Shown one piece after another: positions 34,513 through 45,887 of a stretch of 64,000 nt of DNA. Source of the stretch: Chondrus crispus (Eukaryota > Rhodophyta > Florideophyceae > Gigartinales > Gigartinaceae); the NCBI RefSeq assembly GCF_000350225.1, contig NW_005179282.1, positions 1 to 64,000 on the forward strand, in the 5' to 3' direction. Below the pieces are notes generated by a model that did no database searches, was not told the origin of the DNA, and was given only the letters and a program-made list of their open reading frames with translations. The translations under genes were made by a program, and so were the position numbers. Numbering within the stretch: the stretch's first letter is position 1; the number at the start of each line of letters is the position of its first letter.

Positions 34513-35287
34513 TTGGCCGTTTCTTTCGTCGCCTCTCTCGCCGCCGCCGACGAGTCGGATGTCGTCACGCTCACCAGCAAGAACCTTGACGAAGTCGTCG
34601 CCAAGGAGAAGTTCTTCTTCGTTAACTTTTTCGCCCCCTGGTTCGGCCATTGCCAGTCCATGACCTAGGAAGTCAAGAAAACCGCCACTGAGCTCAAGAG
34701 CTAGACCGTACTCACCGACTTCGACGCCCACCAAGGAGGAGCTCGCCGAGAAGTACAACACCGACGGCTTCCGGACCTTCAAGCTCCTCGTCGATGGCAA
34801 GGAGGTCGTTTACTACAACGTCGGCCGCGATAAGGAATCGATGATCCAGTTCTTCGAGCGCGCTACCGTCCTCCTTTTCTCTGATATCAATTCTGGCGAC
34901 GTTTAAAAGAAGTTCATTGCTGACCACAAAGAGTAGAACATCCTCGTCCGAGCTGAGCTTCCACCTGTCAACTTTAACAAGTTCCGCAAGGCCGCTTTCG
35001 GCCTTCGTGACGTCATACCGGATTCCATGGAGTTCATTCACGCCGGTCCGCCAAATATGTCTCCATTGACGCCTACAAGGCTGATGAGATTTATTTGCTT
35101 CGTGTCGAGTCCGATGGATCCCATCGCCCCATAGAGTACGACACCGACAGTGACGAGAGCCTAGAGAAGTTTGTCAAGGGAGCCGCTCTCCTGGCTCGGC
35201 AGAAGTTCACTCAGGATAATTACGGACTCTATACGGAGCTCCTCACTTCTATCATCGTCGGTTTCTTCAAGGACTTTGAGGCTCCTG
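34513..35287 (+). pseudogene. Protein disulfide isomerase fragment (signal peptide end, a, b domains)
   Basis: The frame reads a hydrophobic LAVSFVASLAAADESD (end of a signal peptide without its Met), TLTSKNLDEVV, and FFFVNFFAPWFGHC, the first thioredoxin active site, where the first Cys of CGHC is Phe. After stops (TAG, TAG) and a frameshift near 34725 it continues KEELAEKYNTDGF, LVDGKEV and IQFFERATVLLF. Further stops and a second frameshift near 35050 precede the b domain (SIIVGFFKDFEAPE), which ends exactly at the inner edge of the right arm. The fragment is complementary in content to the one at 27624. Confidence 0.9.
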
Positions 35288-37608
35288 AATGCACAAAGCG
35301 ATGCTGCCAGTGATGACGGAGATGTCAGACCCAGGCGCTAGCTCGAGCATGCGCGGTGCCGAGCATAGTCGGCGGGAGGGCGTGCGTGTGTAGCAGATGG
35401 CGCAGCGGTGAAGAGGTCTCACGGTCCGGACGAGGACAAGACGTAAGGCCATTGCGAGCGTTTATGGCAACGGGAAGAGAGGACCGAGGGGAAAAGGGCG
35501 AGGCGCGTCTTCGGGGCACAACTCACTGGCAAGGTTATGATTTTGAAACCGGATCCGTTGCTCCAATTGTCGTAATGTATTGGCTGGAGGTTGTTCTGTC
35601 CGAAGGGAAGGGCCATCCGGAGGGGTGCATCGCATTGCGCGGGAGCTAGTTCGAGCATACGCGGCGCTGATCGTAGTCGGCGGGAGGGCTGGAGGACGTT
35701 TTGTCCGAAGGGAACGACCAAACCGAGGGTGCATCGCATTTTGCACGAGAAAAACTGCTTTCGAATTGAAGAGCTGGGCGAGATGCCTGATGTGCCGCAA
35801 GCTCACAGTCGCCATGTGATGCGTTTGCGCAACAGCTGGTCACCCAGTGCAGCGACACACAGTCGCTACCGCGTTCTCCTCCAGTCGCGCGCTACCTTGT
35901 TCGAACAGCATGGCACGCTCTTTACGCGAGAGAGGCCGGAGAGGTCGAGCGTGCTCATCGCGGTGGTGCAACGGGGGGTTTCTTTGAGCTTCGCTTGGAG
36001 AAGGGCTTTAGTTGGAATTTCAAGGTAAAGACTAGCTCTTGTCGCCGATCCCGAAGAACTTAGTGTGCACATAGCGCCCACTACGATTAACGGAATGATT
36101 ACAGCGCATTGTTCGAAAAGCGCTTTCACTCCGTTTTGGTTTAGGTATGTCGGCATTTTAGTGCTGATTCTGCAGCGTGGAGATGCATTCACTCCAGAGG
36201 TTACAGAAGTGTTGCAAACTCCACAATTTGCGCCCACGATCACGACACGTAGAGGGGGCTTGTTGCTTCGAATGAGGAATGTACAAATTACATTCGACCA
36301 ACGTGAGCTGGAGCATCGCGCGCGTGTGAGATATGCACGGTCTGATACGGATCTTTAAAAAGCATTCCGGACTCTCTACGCCGCTTCGTCGGCACTGCCT
36401 CCGCCGTGCTGCTCTCATCCCGCCTTCGCTTACTTCCATCCACCGCTGTGCTATCGTGTCCAGCCCGCTCTCCACTCACACCTGTCTCCCCTCCGCCGTC
36501 AGAGCTATTGACAAAGGCCGCCCAATCCACGTGTCGCGCTTCACCGTTACCTCCTGTCCGCTTCCCCGGTGCCTTCTCCATGAGCACACCACGATGCCGT
36601 GTTCGCAAGTAGTGCGATTGGGACGACTGCAACTTGAACCTCTGTGATCATCCCCCGACTTTGCACGCACATTGCATCTCGTTTGTGTGCGTCCGAAAAT
36701 GCAACATAGGACTGTATCGCTATTCAAACCTCTTGGTGCAACCGCTTTGTTGGCATACGAAACGTACTTGCCCAGCACTGTCCCCTTGCGTGTTGCCTTC
36801 ATGGCTGTCATGTACGCTAGAAGCAATGGAAATTGCTGTTGCTACAGTTGTTTATGGTCCTGTCAGTGTGGAGGGTATTGGTTCGTGCCTTGAGCCTGGA
36901 ACTATCGGGAGCGAAGACAGATCAGGTCTCGACTCATGCAGAACGAAAAGACGCGGTGATTCTGCCGTGTTAGTGTTTTTCTGGTTGTGATGCAATTGAC
37001 GAATGTCAAAGGGACTGTGGGTGCTGAGAGCCGTGCCACGTTGGCGATGAGGCACTTGATTGGAAAACGGGGGCCTCCGTTGTGTTTGAAGGGCGTAGTC
37101 CTCGTTGGAAGGCTGTGCACAGAAAGACCTAACTTCATGGCCTGGGACTGTTTGGGAGAGAAGTTTTCGCTTACGCCAGGCGTTGAATGGGAAGTTTCGG
37201 ACGGGTTCCAGGGTCAGTGGCGCCATCTACTCTGCTCCTTGACTCATTTGCCCCACGTCGGAATTTGCAAACTTTTCTTTATTTTTATGCGACGAAGGCT
37301 AGTATGGTCGACCAAATATGTTGTCAAAGACATTCTGACCGCATAGCGGATATATGTATCAGCGCGTATACAATTGGGGGTGGCAATCGGCGGGATCCTT
37401 TTGTTCAATGCGGGGGGTGATGGGTGACGGCGCCCGCGGGAGGGTGGTGCGGTAATAGGAAGGGGAGCACTAGGCGCCTTGGGGTTCTGTTCTTCGCGCC
37501 GTAAATGGACGGTATGCGCGGAAGACTACAGTAAGAATTTAGCCTATGTTTGGGAAAATTGTTAATCGTTTTACTCTGGAAAAGTCCTTTTTAGAACCGA
37601 CTGCTGTT
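35288..37608 (-). repeat. Right 2.3-kb arm of the long-TIR element
   Basis: Inverted copy of 25290-27623. The 114-codon frame with two KRRR clusters is preserved at 36288-36632 (minus strand) with only a few residue differences from the left arm. Confidence 0.93.
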
Positions 37609-39339
37609 CAACAGGGTCCTGCACGAGCGAAAGCAGAAATGCACTACAAAAAGCGAGCTTCTGGGTCTTGTCGTACTTCATGTACTCTGTGCATCATATA
37701 ATGAATGTCCAACTGCCGTTTGTAACCCGAACATTTTTTCCAAATGGGCATTTTATCTGAGCGGTATTAGGAAGTATGGAGCGCTCTGAGCGGGTCAAAA
37801 GAGTTGCGAGCCGCGCATGACTACTCAGCAACAGGCTGATGCAGAACTGCAGACCGAGCCACCAGTATCATCACTGAATTGGAGTCCGAGACTGCAGCCA
37901 TTAATCGAGAATTACTATTTATCGAGGGCTATACAGTATTTTCTCTAAACGATGACCATCTCCGGATGTCTTCACGTTCTGTGGTGGAGTTAACATATTT
38001 ACAACAGAATCTTAACCCTAAAAAGGGTCTTGGTCCGGTGGGAAACGGGCTGTGCTCTGCTTTAAATCCCTTCTTTAACGCCTGCCATTTTACCCGCACG
38101 GGAGAAAAGCTACTCCATATTTGGGAACGTTTAGTTCAACTGGTACAAGAGGCATCTACCTTTGGGGCCTTGCGTCCTATGCCTGATGCGATATTTTCAG
38201 CTGATCGCGGGTACAATTCTAAAGAGACTATTGCCTTTTCATCTAACACACTGGGGGCCAGTTTGCTTGGTACCAACAAGAGGGATTTGTGGTATCCCTA
38301 CGTATTCGGAGACGGACCAATATCACGAAAACACAAGGGAATGAATCTGTCCGAACGTGGGTGTCGCGCAGTTTATACTGCCAGTTTAAAGAAAGGGAGA
38401 GGGCAAAGCTCGCAAGTCCGTCGTGCCTAGGCCTGTGTATATCGTGAGAGCTGCTCGGGCCGAATAGCCGCTTTGATACATAACAATGCGACCCTTTTTC
38501 CGTTGAGGTGCTTTACAATAGTGCTACGGGAGGCGTTCCGAAGCGAGGGGCCCCGGAGAAGCTGGAGGAGTCCTTGGTAACCTACGATGAGAGCCATACG
38601 TGGGCCGTTGTGGTCCGATCGGACATCGCAAATATTGGCAGAAGAAAGGTCGATCAGCTACTGAAGCGCTGTCCCGTAACGACTTACTACCAGTCTCAAG
38701 ACCCTGTATGGTTTCTTCTCCGAGCTTTTAGGTTTACGTCCCGTACTGCCCACGGCTTCTTGGCAGCTGTGGCACGGGACTACGAAGCAGAATCTTAATG
38801 GAATGTCGCGGAGACTCCGTGGCAAAAAAGTTAATGCAGGGAGTGAAGAGTTGCCACAGGAAATCATGCTGGTGCGGGAGCACATTCGCCCTAAATGGGA
38901 CAGCGTGCTCAGAGCACTGGGAATGACCATGGGGGTTCTCCCTCGCCGTTCCTCGAGGCAAGGTATTGCAGAGCGCATTCAAGCCATGCCTACAAGTCGA
39001 ATTGCCTCTCATAGAAAAGCGGAGCTACAGTCCATGTTAGATGTGTTTGGGAGGGGATTGGAGCAACTTAAATCTAAGGCGGAGGTTGTGGCAGCAGTCA
39101 GCCACCTGAAGCTCGACATTTGCGCAGGAACAGTAACAATTGAAGGACATTCTGATGAAATACTCATAACTGAGGAACCCAGAACGGAAGAGGCCGCAGA
39201 GCGTATTTCTCATGCACTGAGGGAGGCGTCTCTGAACGCATGGGTCATGAAATCTCTTGTCGCAACAGCAGGAATGAAAGAGGGCTCGAGAAATAAGGTT
39301 GAGATAATGAAAGCCCTACCCACGTTTTTCACGGAACAC
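37609..39339 (+). pseudogene. piggyBac-like transposase, piece 2 (DDE core)
   Basis: Right of the long-TIR element a frame resumes (VLHERKQKCTTKSELLGLVV, then YNECPTAVCN and IFSKWAFYL), like the start of the piggyBac DDE domain. It goes on through NDDHLRMSSRSVVELTY and AIFSADRGYNSKET, a DRGY motif typical of a divergent piggyBac-like group, and LLGTNKRDLWYPYVFGD. A TAG at 38428-38430 and frameshifts near 37790, 38500 and 38800 interrupt it. The last part (QDPVWFLLRAFRFTSRTAH and a helical stretch to 39339) is well preserved and runs up to the gypsy B target site in frame 1. Confidence 0.7.
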
Positions 39340-39802
39340 AGTTGCGTACTCGTGCCTTCTCCTCAGTTCCGCCGCGGCAAGTCGTACAGGGACAGTCTAT
39401 CCCCCTCTGCCTTCTCCATCCTGGAGAAGCGCTCGCAGAGTCGTTTATTTAGGCAGCGCTGCCACTCTCCCGGCACCCTCAGTCTCAGCTGCGGTAGGAG
39501 ACACCTGTCCTCTGTGAGCCTATCCCCGAGCACATATGCGCCGCGTCCGGCACAGGAGCTCTCCCAGCCATTCAGCGCTCGGGTACTACAGTGATCTCTA
39601 CCGAATGACAGTCGGCAGTGCCGCCCATCCCGGGCGGACGCTGACATGTGTGGTTCATCTATGAGAACGGCACCCATGCGCTACTTGTGTTCATTGCCAA
39701 TCACAGGCGTCTACGTCTCCTGGCTGCTACCCAGCCAGGTGCGTGGTGTTGCGAATTACGATATCGTACTGCTATCAGTTGTGGGTGGCTCCAGACGCAG
39801 CA
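39340..39802 (-). repeat. Gypsy B 3' LTR
   Basis: 463 bp, about seven differences from the other LTR, clustered at the two ends. Shared frames within it are LTR sequence, not genes. Confidence 0.95.
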
Positions 39803-39846
39803 GTCCCCCATGCATCGTCGGGCCGGAAGGCCGAGCGGTGGGATCG

Positions 39847-42800
39847 TCACAGGGACGCCACCAACTTCTGCTGACGAGGCGTGCCATTCTTGCCTACGTC
39901 CTGGATATACTCATCCACAAGTATCGGCACGTCCTCTCTTAGCGATGTCAGAGAAACCCACGAGCTTTCGCTACTGTCGAAACCTCTCCACTGGGTGAGC
40001 AATTCCACTCTTTCCCGACTTGACGAATGTCGTGAAAGTCGCTCACAACAAGGAGCTCGTTCTGTTGGTAAGCCAATTGATTTCTGACTTCCTCGGTTAC
40101 TTCGAATTCCTTATTCCCGAAATATTTGAGCCTGCGGCTGTGCAATTCAGTTCTTTTCCCAGACAAAAGATCCTCGACCAGAAAAATGTGCTCAGAGAGG
40201 CAAGAAACAACTCTGTTTGGGCCTGTCCACTTGACCGCCGGCTTGGTTCCTCTGATCTTTTGAAAGCTGCCTCGCAGCACAAAGTCTCCTGCGATGAAGT
40301 TGATCGGACGTACGTTGGTCCGTGTATTGTGTCTTTGGATCTCCTTCTCACGTGTGGCGGTTGTTCGAGATTTCACGTCGCGGTGCATTTCGGCGAGGGC
40401 CCGCTGCGTTTTGTCAATTCGGACAAGCCGTTTAGAGTGGACTTCATCAATCGATCGGACACTAACAGAACCTCCAATCCTAGTCGTGACGGAGCGCAAT
40501 GGTGTGTCCTGGGGAAGCCCAGTGAATACGTTGAGGGCGCAGCGACGACTCAAGCGTTGCAGCGGGGATGAATTAAGTACCGATTGTACTACAGGTATGA
40601 CATCAGGCCAGGATCTGTGCGGGAATTGGAATTCTGAGAGCATCGCTCGCGTGGCACGTAACAGTTCGCCGCATACCACCTCGACCGTGCCATTGCTCCA
40701 AGGGCAATATGCTTATGTGAAGTGGTGAAATCCTCTTGTCTGCTCGCGCAAAGTTCGCACGACCTCATTCTTAAAGTGTGTTCCTCTGTCCGAAACCCAG
40801 TTGTAAACAACTCCAAAAGAAGCAAACCAATCTAGCAAAGCCTGTGCAGTTGTATCGGCGTCGGCTTCTCGTGTAGGACGCAGCCAGACGTAACCACTGA
40901 AGTCGTCTTTGAGAGCCAGCACATATCTGGGGTTTCTTACTCCCTTCATCATGTAGCAGTAGTCAAAATGTAATAGAGCATTTGGCCTATCACCGTGTAC
41001 GGCATGGCCCATAGGGCGAGGAACTGATTCGCCAGTCTCAGTCGCGAGACAGTGCAGACAAGATTTCACGAAGTGTTCTACGTCTGCCATGACTTCTTTC
41101 CACCAGAAGTACGCTGTCACAGTTACCTGGGTAGTACGGTACCCTCTGTGCCCACCGTATCCTGTGTGACCAGCCACCATGATCCGTAGCCTCAGGAGTC
41201 TGTCCTGAGTAGGAACCCAGACCACTCCTCTCTTGTCCTGCCAGATTTCGTTGAACTTCTCAAAGCGGGAAGGCGGTTGCTCGTCGTGCTTCGCCTGGGA
41301 CTTGATAATGTCGTCCGCTTTCGGCCAATCCAATTAAGATTCCAGTGATGGAGTAATGGGGGCAACCAATAATGACCTCAACTTAACAGCTGGTAGTTTT
41401 CTGTTGGGTTGAACAGCCCATCGTGAAAGCATGTCGGCCCACACGTTCCTTTCTCCTGCGAGGTGCTCAATGACGTAACTGAATGCGCTCAATTTTAAAG
41501 CCCACCGCATGAGCTTGCTCGCTGTATGCCGTGGTATGCCTGGGTTCTGCCCATGTGGATCAAATAGGTAGACCAAGTTAGCGTGGTCCGTGAATATCGC
41601 TACTCTTCTTCCCATCACCAAGTAGTCTAGCTTGCAGATGGATTCTACCACCGCAAAAACTTCCTTCTCTCTAACACTCCATCCATAGGAAGCCCCTGTA
41701 AAACTTGCGGAGAGGAAAGAGAGCGGTTCATGTTCCTGCTCCTCAAGCGGCTTTTTTAGCTGCTCGTCCGGCACTTGTGTCAGGATTCCTGACAGGTGAG
41801 TCTCGGAAGCGTCAGTGAAGAGGCATAGTGCATGATCTGCCTTGGGGTGAGCGATTCTCGTTGAGCGGGCTATTTGCCTTTTTATAGAGTTCAAAGATGT
41901 GTCTTGCTCAGTCCCCCAATAGCCACTCATGGATATTTTCGATATGGCGCGCTTGGTACGGGAACCTTTCATCTTGTAACTGTTTTCGAGAATGGCGTGC
42001 AATGGAGCAACAACAGAGGATTATGCCAGTATGGAAGATCTCATCCAGTTAGAGGCACACAAGAGCTGCTGCAGTTCACCCGCGTACGTGGGTTTGTTCA
42101 TTTGAAGGATAATGTCTAGGTTTTTGGGGGCGAAGGTAACGCCCTCAGATGAGATGTCCCGCCCACAAAAACGGGCATGTCTAGCGAAGAGCTCAGATTT
42201 CTCCGTGTGTATCTTGAGACCGTGGCGTTTGCACGTGCGCAGGAAAATATGAAGGGAACGAAGAAGATGCGCCTCGTTACGGCAATGTAGAAGGAAATCA
42301 TCGAGCCATTGAAGTAGCTCGCGACGGAGCTCGTCTTGGAAAAGGCCCTGGGTAACTGCTTGGTAATGATTACCACCGTCAGTTCCGCCTTGCAGGAGCC
42401 TTGTAGGGGAGTAGACACCGAGGGGAGTTTGAATTGACATCATTTCTTGAGATGAAGGGTGGAGGGGGAGTTGCCAGTAGGCATGGGCCATGTCCATTTT
42501 TGCGAAGCATGTGCTTCCCTGAACTGACTGTAAGAGAGATTAGAGGTGTGGCATAGCTGAGACGATGGGTTCCGTCTCTGCGTTTCGGCCACGGAGGTCT
42601 ACAGTAAAACGGAAACCCTCTTTACCGAGCTTCGCTACTGCAAGTGCAGGACTTGCCCATTGAGAGGTGGGATTTTTGTAGACTGCTCCTATTTCCTCCA
42701 GCTTTTTGATGGTGCTACAAATGAAGGCGTGCTGTGGTGGGGCGTACCGGCGTTGGGATGCCCTACGCACGCGAGCTTTAGCCTTCAGAGCGATCTGCAG

Positions 42801-44471
42801 AGGTCGAACTGACGCTGGGGGATCACGGCCCAGCTTGATTCGAAAGACCTCTCTGAACTTGTCCATCAAGCGCCCCAATTTAGCGACACCCTTAGCAGAA
42901 ATTCCATTCTTGCTGGCTTGCCGCTTGATAGACATAAAATCCGACTCAATCTCTTCCCCAGAGTCAACACCAATGCTGGCCCCAGCGGAGTCGGGGAGCG
43001 AAATTGGATCATCAGCGACACTGTCGTATCGCAGCCCTTGATACGTTGCCGACGACACTTTAATTTCGTCTGGGTTGAGATCTCCATAGTCCTTTTCGTG
43101 TAATTTTGAGGCCACCTCTCTCAAGTGACTCTTCAAATCGAAACCGGTTTTTCTGAGGAACGGCCTGCCCAGCAAGATTTCGTCCATATCTTGATCAACC
43201 ACCAAGAAAGGGACGCCATGAATGCGAACAGGGGGGTTGGAGTCTGGCAACATGATTGTGACCGATAGAGTCACTTTGTGCGAAGCTGTGAAATGGATAG
43301 GATGAGCTGCAGTACTATTGATAGCTGCAGATAATTCACAAGGGGGTTTTACGGTAGTGACCACCAGTTCTTTCACTGTGTTCTTCAAACGATGCAGCAT
43401 TGAGAGAGGCAGTGCGCTTGCGTCGGCCCCACAATCCCCAAGATCTGTAGCGTCCAATTCGTCCTCAAGTACCACACGATACCGCCCCTTCGACTCATCC
43501 AGGTCCGACTCTGCAGGACGTTCACGCACGACGCTCAATTTGGGGTTTTCATGTCCCTTCCGACGCTTCTCAGCTCGGTAGTTGGCGAAAAGATCCTTCT
43601 TCGTGTCATCCGGAGTGTTTTGACACTTAGAAAGCGGATGAAGCTCAGATCTGTCCGGATTCAGACACGGTTTATCCCAGACGGAGCCTTTTGTTGCAGT
43701 GGACCTGTCTGCGTACTGCAGTCGATTTTTGTCTTTATTCTCTTTTCGGGGTTGAAATTTACCTTTCGGGTTCTTTTCTTTGCCAATGTGGTCATCTCTG
43801 TTTCGCTTACTACTTCGGCGCTGGATCCGTGCGCGGGCGATCTCACCTTGAGATACCTCAACCGCTATAGCACTTACCCTAGCCTGGAAAAAGGAAATAC
43901 TAGAGCGCTGAGTGGATGTCTAGCAGTCTCTCGCATCGAAGATCCGCTCTCGGAGTTCGGTTGGTTCGAGCTTACGAACAAGCTTATTGATTAAAGATTT
44001 ACACGTTTCTTTATCCTTCAGAACTTCTGAGGCGTTGTTCTTACCGAGAGATTTGACCACTTCTACAACAAATGTGAGCGCAGCCCCACTCGGATCCTTG
44101 TTATCAACTGTGTACTTAATGGCGTCAAGTGCAGACCTGACCCGTTCTGTCAAATCTTCCGGCTCGGTAGCAAGTATTTCCTCAAACCATTTCTTTACAG
44201 AGGCATCAGTGGCATTGCGAAGCTCCTCCGCACCTTCGATCTGTCCCAAAATGCAGAGGCTGTGCAATAAGGTTGGTTCCATGCATTGCCGCAAGGAGGC
44301 GGGAGAAATATGGCGAGATGCGTCACGAATGCGATTTACGTCAGCTACTTTCTCCTTGTAAGCTTCATGATCAGTCTCAAACTCGATCAGATAGGACTGA
44401 GTAACTTGTTTCAAGACAGGAGCAGTAACTGTTGAAACGACGCCATACGAATACATGCTGACCCTGTACAC
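39847..44471 (-). pseudogene. Gypsy B gag-pol, single frame with isolated stops
   Basis: One minus-strand frame from Met at 44471. Gag is helical; a variant zinc-binding stretch (CLNPDRSELHPLSKC) lies near 43640. The protease reads LGDCGADASALP, Cys replacing Ser/Thr of the usual triad. RT carries KMDMAHAYWQLPL and the active site LQWLDDFLLH; RNase H has CLFTDASETHLSG and FTDHANLVYL. Integrase has GHTGYGGHRG...CLHC, FDYCYMM, VSDRGTHFKN and NGTVEVVCGELL. In-frame stops: TAG 43920-43922 and TAA at 42540-42542, 42021-42023, 41334-41336 and 40713-40715. A one-base loss near 40003 shifts the chromodomain (WRGFDSSESSWVSL) out of frame; that frame ends in TGA at 39847. Confidence 0.93.
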
Positions 44472-44539
44472 ACGTAAATTGTCGTGAGCGTGGCCAAGAA
44501 AAATTCACAAAGTTGCACTTTCGAAAGGGCAAAGCGCTT

Positions 44540-45002
44540 TGTTGCATACTCGTGCTTTCTCCTCAGTTCCGCCGCGGCAAGTCGTACAGGGACAGTCTAT
44601 CCCCCTCTGCCTTCTCCATCCTGGAGAAGCGCTCGCAGAGTCGTTTATTTAGGCAGCGCTGCCACTCTCCCGGCACCCTCAGTCTCAGCTGCGGTAGGAG
44701 ACACCTGTCCTCTGTGAGCCTATCCCCGAGCACATATGCGCCGCGTCCGGCACAGGAGCTCTCCCAGCCATTCAGCGCTCGGGTACTACAGTGATCTCTA
44801 CCGAATGACAGTCGGCAGTGCCGCCCATCCCGGGCGGACGCTGACATGTGTGGTTCATCTATGAGAACGGCACCCATGCGCTACTTGTGTTCATTGCCAA
44901 TCACAGGCGTCTACGTCTCCTGGCTGCTACCCAGCCAGGTGCGTGGTGTTGCGAATTACGATATCGTACTTCTATCAGTTGGGGGCGGCTCCACACGCAG
45001 CA
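44540..45002 (-). repeat. Gypsy B 5' LTR
   Basis: Counterpart of 39340-39802. No standard TGG-starting primer site is seen immediately inside it, so the priming tRNA is unclear. Confidence 0.95.
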
Positions 45003-45007
45003 AACAC

Positions 45008-45854
45008 CCCGGAGCTTACAGGTGTCTGCCGCGCTCTTCGGCCTTCTTCTGGGATAGCGCTTTCGAGTTTAAAGTCAGACATGTCCGCTCCACAGGACTC
45101 ATAGAGAGCGAGAGATGTAATATGTTGGCTGATAGTCCGGACGGTCTTATTGCATATACAGATGAGAATGATTTCACATCAATATGTGCTGTCGAAATTA
45201 AAACCATGACATCCGTCCGGACTATTGAAGAGGCCTCTTTGCTTCGTGACAAGCTCGGTCCCGTGATATCGTTGGAAAACGTTGGCTTGGATGTGCGCAG
45301 TTCAGAAATATTCCGCGAACTTGTCCCCTCCACAGGATACCGTTCTCAGGTTCTGCACCACTGTGCCACTCTAACCATAAATAATGTGGTATTTGTGGTC
45401 GAAACGAGAGGCTCGATGGTTGAGGGAAGTATTCTTTATGCATGTATTATATCATTTACAGAATTCTTACGCTATGACTACACGTATACATTGGACTGCA
45501 TTCGCGTATGTGCGTTCAACTGGGTTGGAGTAGACTGCAATCATGTACCTAAAGAGTATGACGAATTGTTGAAGGGCTTCTCATGCTTCTGACTTATACA
45601 GTTTTGTATCGTACTACAGCCTTAGCAAAGCAATCAGATCAGAAGTTATGAGGAGGGGGAAACCAATACCGCCCTGCCGGATGATAAGACTAACACCAGC
45701 AGTGTTCTGGAATAATATGAAAGGGGGGGTGGAGGTTATATCCCGATATTTGAAGACCCTCGCTCGGACCAATATCAGCGAGAATCCTATCGTGTCAATA
45801 ATTGCACGTCTTCTATCGATGCAGGTAAAAAATGCTGCACGTCTGTTTTTCTGA
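45008..45854 (+). pseudogene. piggyBac-like transposase, piece 3, with PD-(D/E)XK nuclease motifs
   Basis: Immediately after the gypsy B target duplication the frame of piece 2 continues (PGAYRCLPRSSAFFWD). It shows a YqaJ-like nuclease signature: Asp in LADSPDGLIAY, Glu and Lys in CAVEIKTM about 25 residues later, and Gln in STGYRSQVLHHC. TGA at about 45590 ends this frame; a second frame (45648-45854) reads FWNNMKGGVEVISRYLK, the counterpart of the third catalytic motif of piggyBac transposases (GGVD), here with Glu. The nuclease set thus lies between the DRGY and GGVE motifs. Both domain calls come from motifs only. Confidence 0.65.
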
Positions 45855-45887
45855 TAGTCTAAACTTTCCCATACGAAGCCCATACTA

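Larger units (their letters stand above)
25290..37608. mobile_element. 12.3-kb element with 2.3-kb terminal inverted repeats
   Basis: The sequence from 25290 inward is repeated in reverse complement from 37608 inward, with both ends reading AACAGCAGT(T/C)GG. The repeats extend to 27623 on the left and 35288 on the right. Between them lie two PDI fragments next to the arms, a decayed minus-strand gene, a GC-rich repeat patch, and a decayed plus-strand transposase-like gene. The element splits a piggyBac-like gene. No clear target duplication: the left flank ends GCC and the right begins CAACAGGG. The superfamily is not known. Confidence 0.85.
39340..45002 (-). mobile_element. Ty3/gypsy element B, full length, with chromodomain
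   Basis: Direct repeats of 463 bp at both ends, LTR sequence starting TGCTGCGT on the element strand. A perfect 5-bp target duplication, AACAC, is at 39335-39339 and 45003-45007. A purine-rich GGGGGA tract precedes the 3' LTR. Gag, protease, RT, RNase H, integrase and chromodomain follow in one minus-strand frame with five in-frame stops and one late frameshift. It sits inside the piggyBac-like gene, whose frame continues precisely across it. Confidence 0.97.

Noticed and set aside
39363..39677. Identical 104-codon frames at 39.4 and 44.6 kb as genes
   Set aside because: They are LTR sequence of gypsy B.
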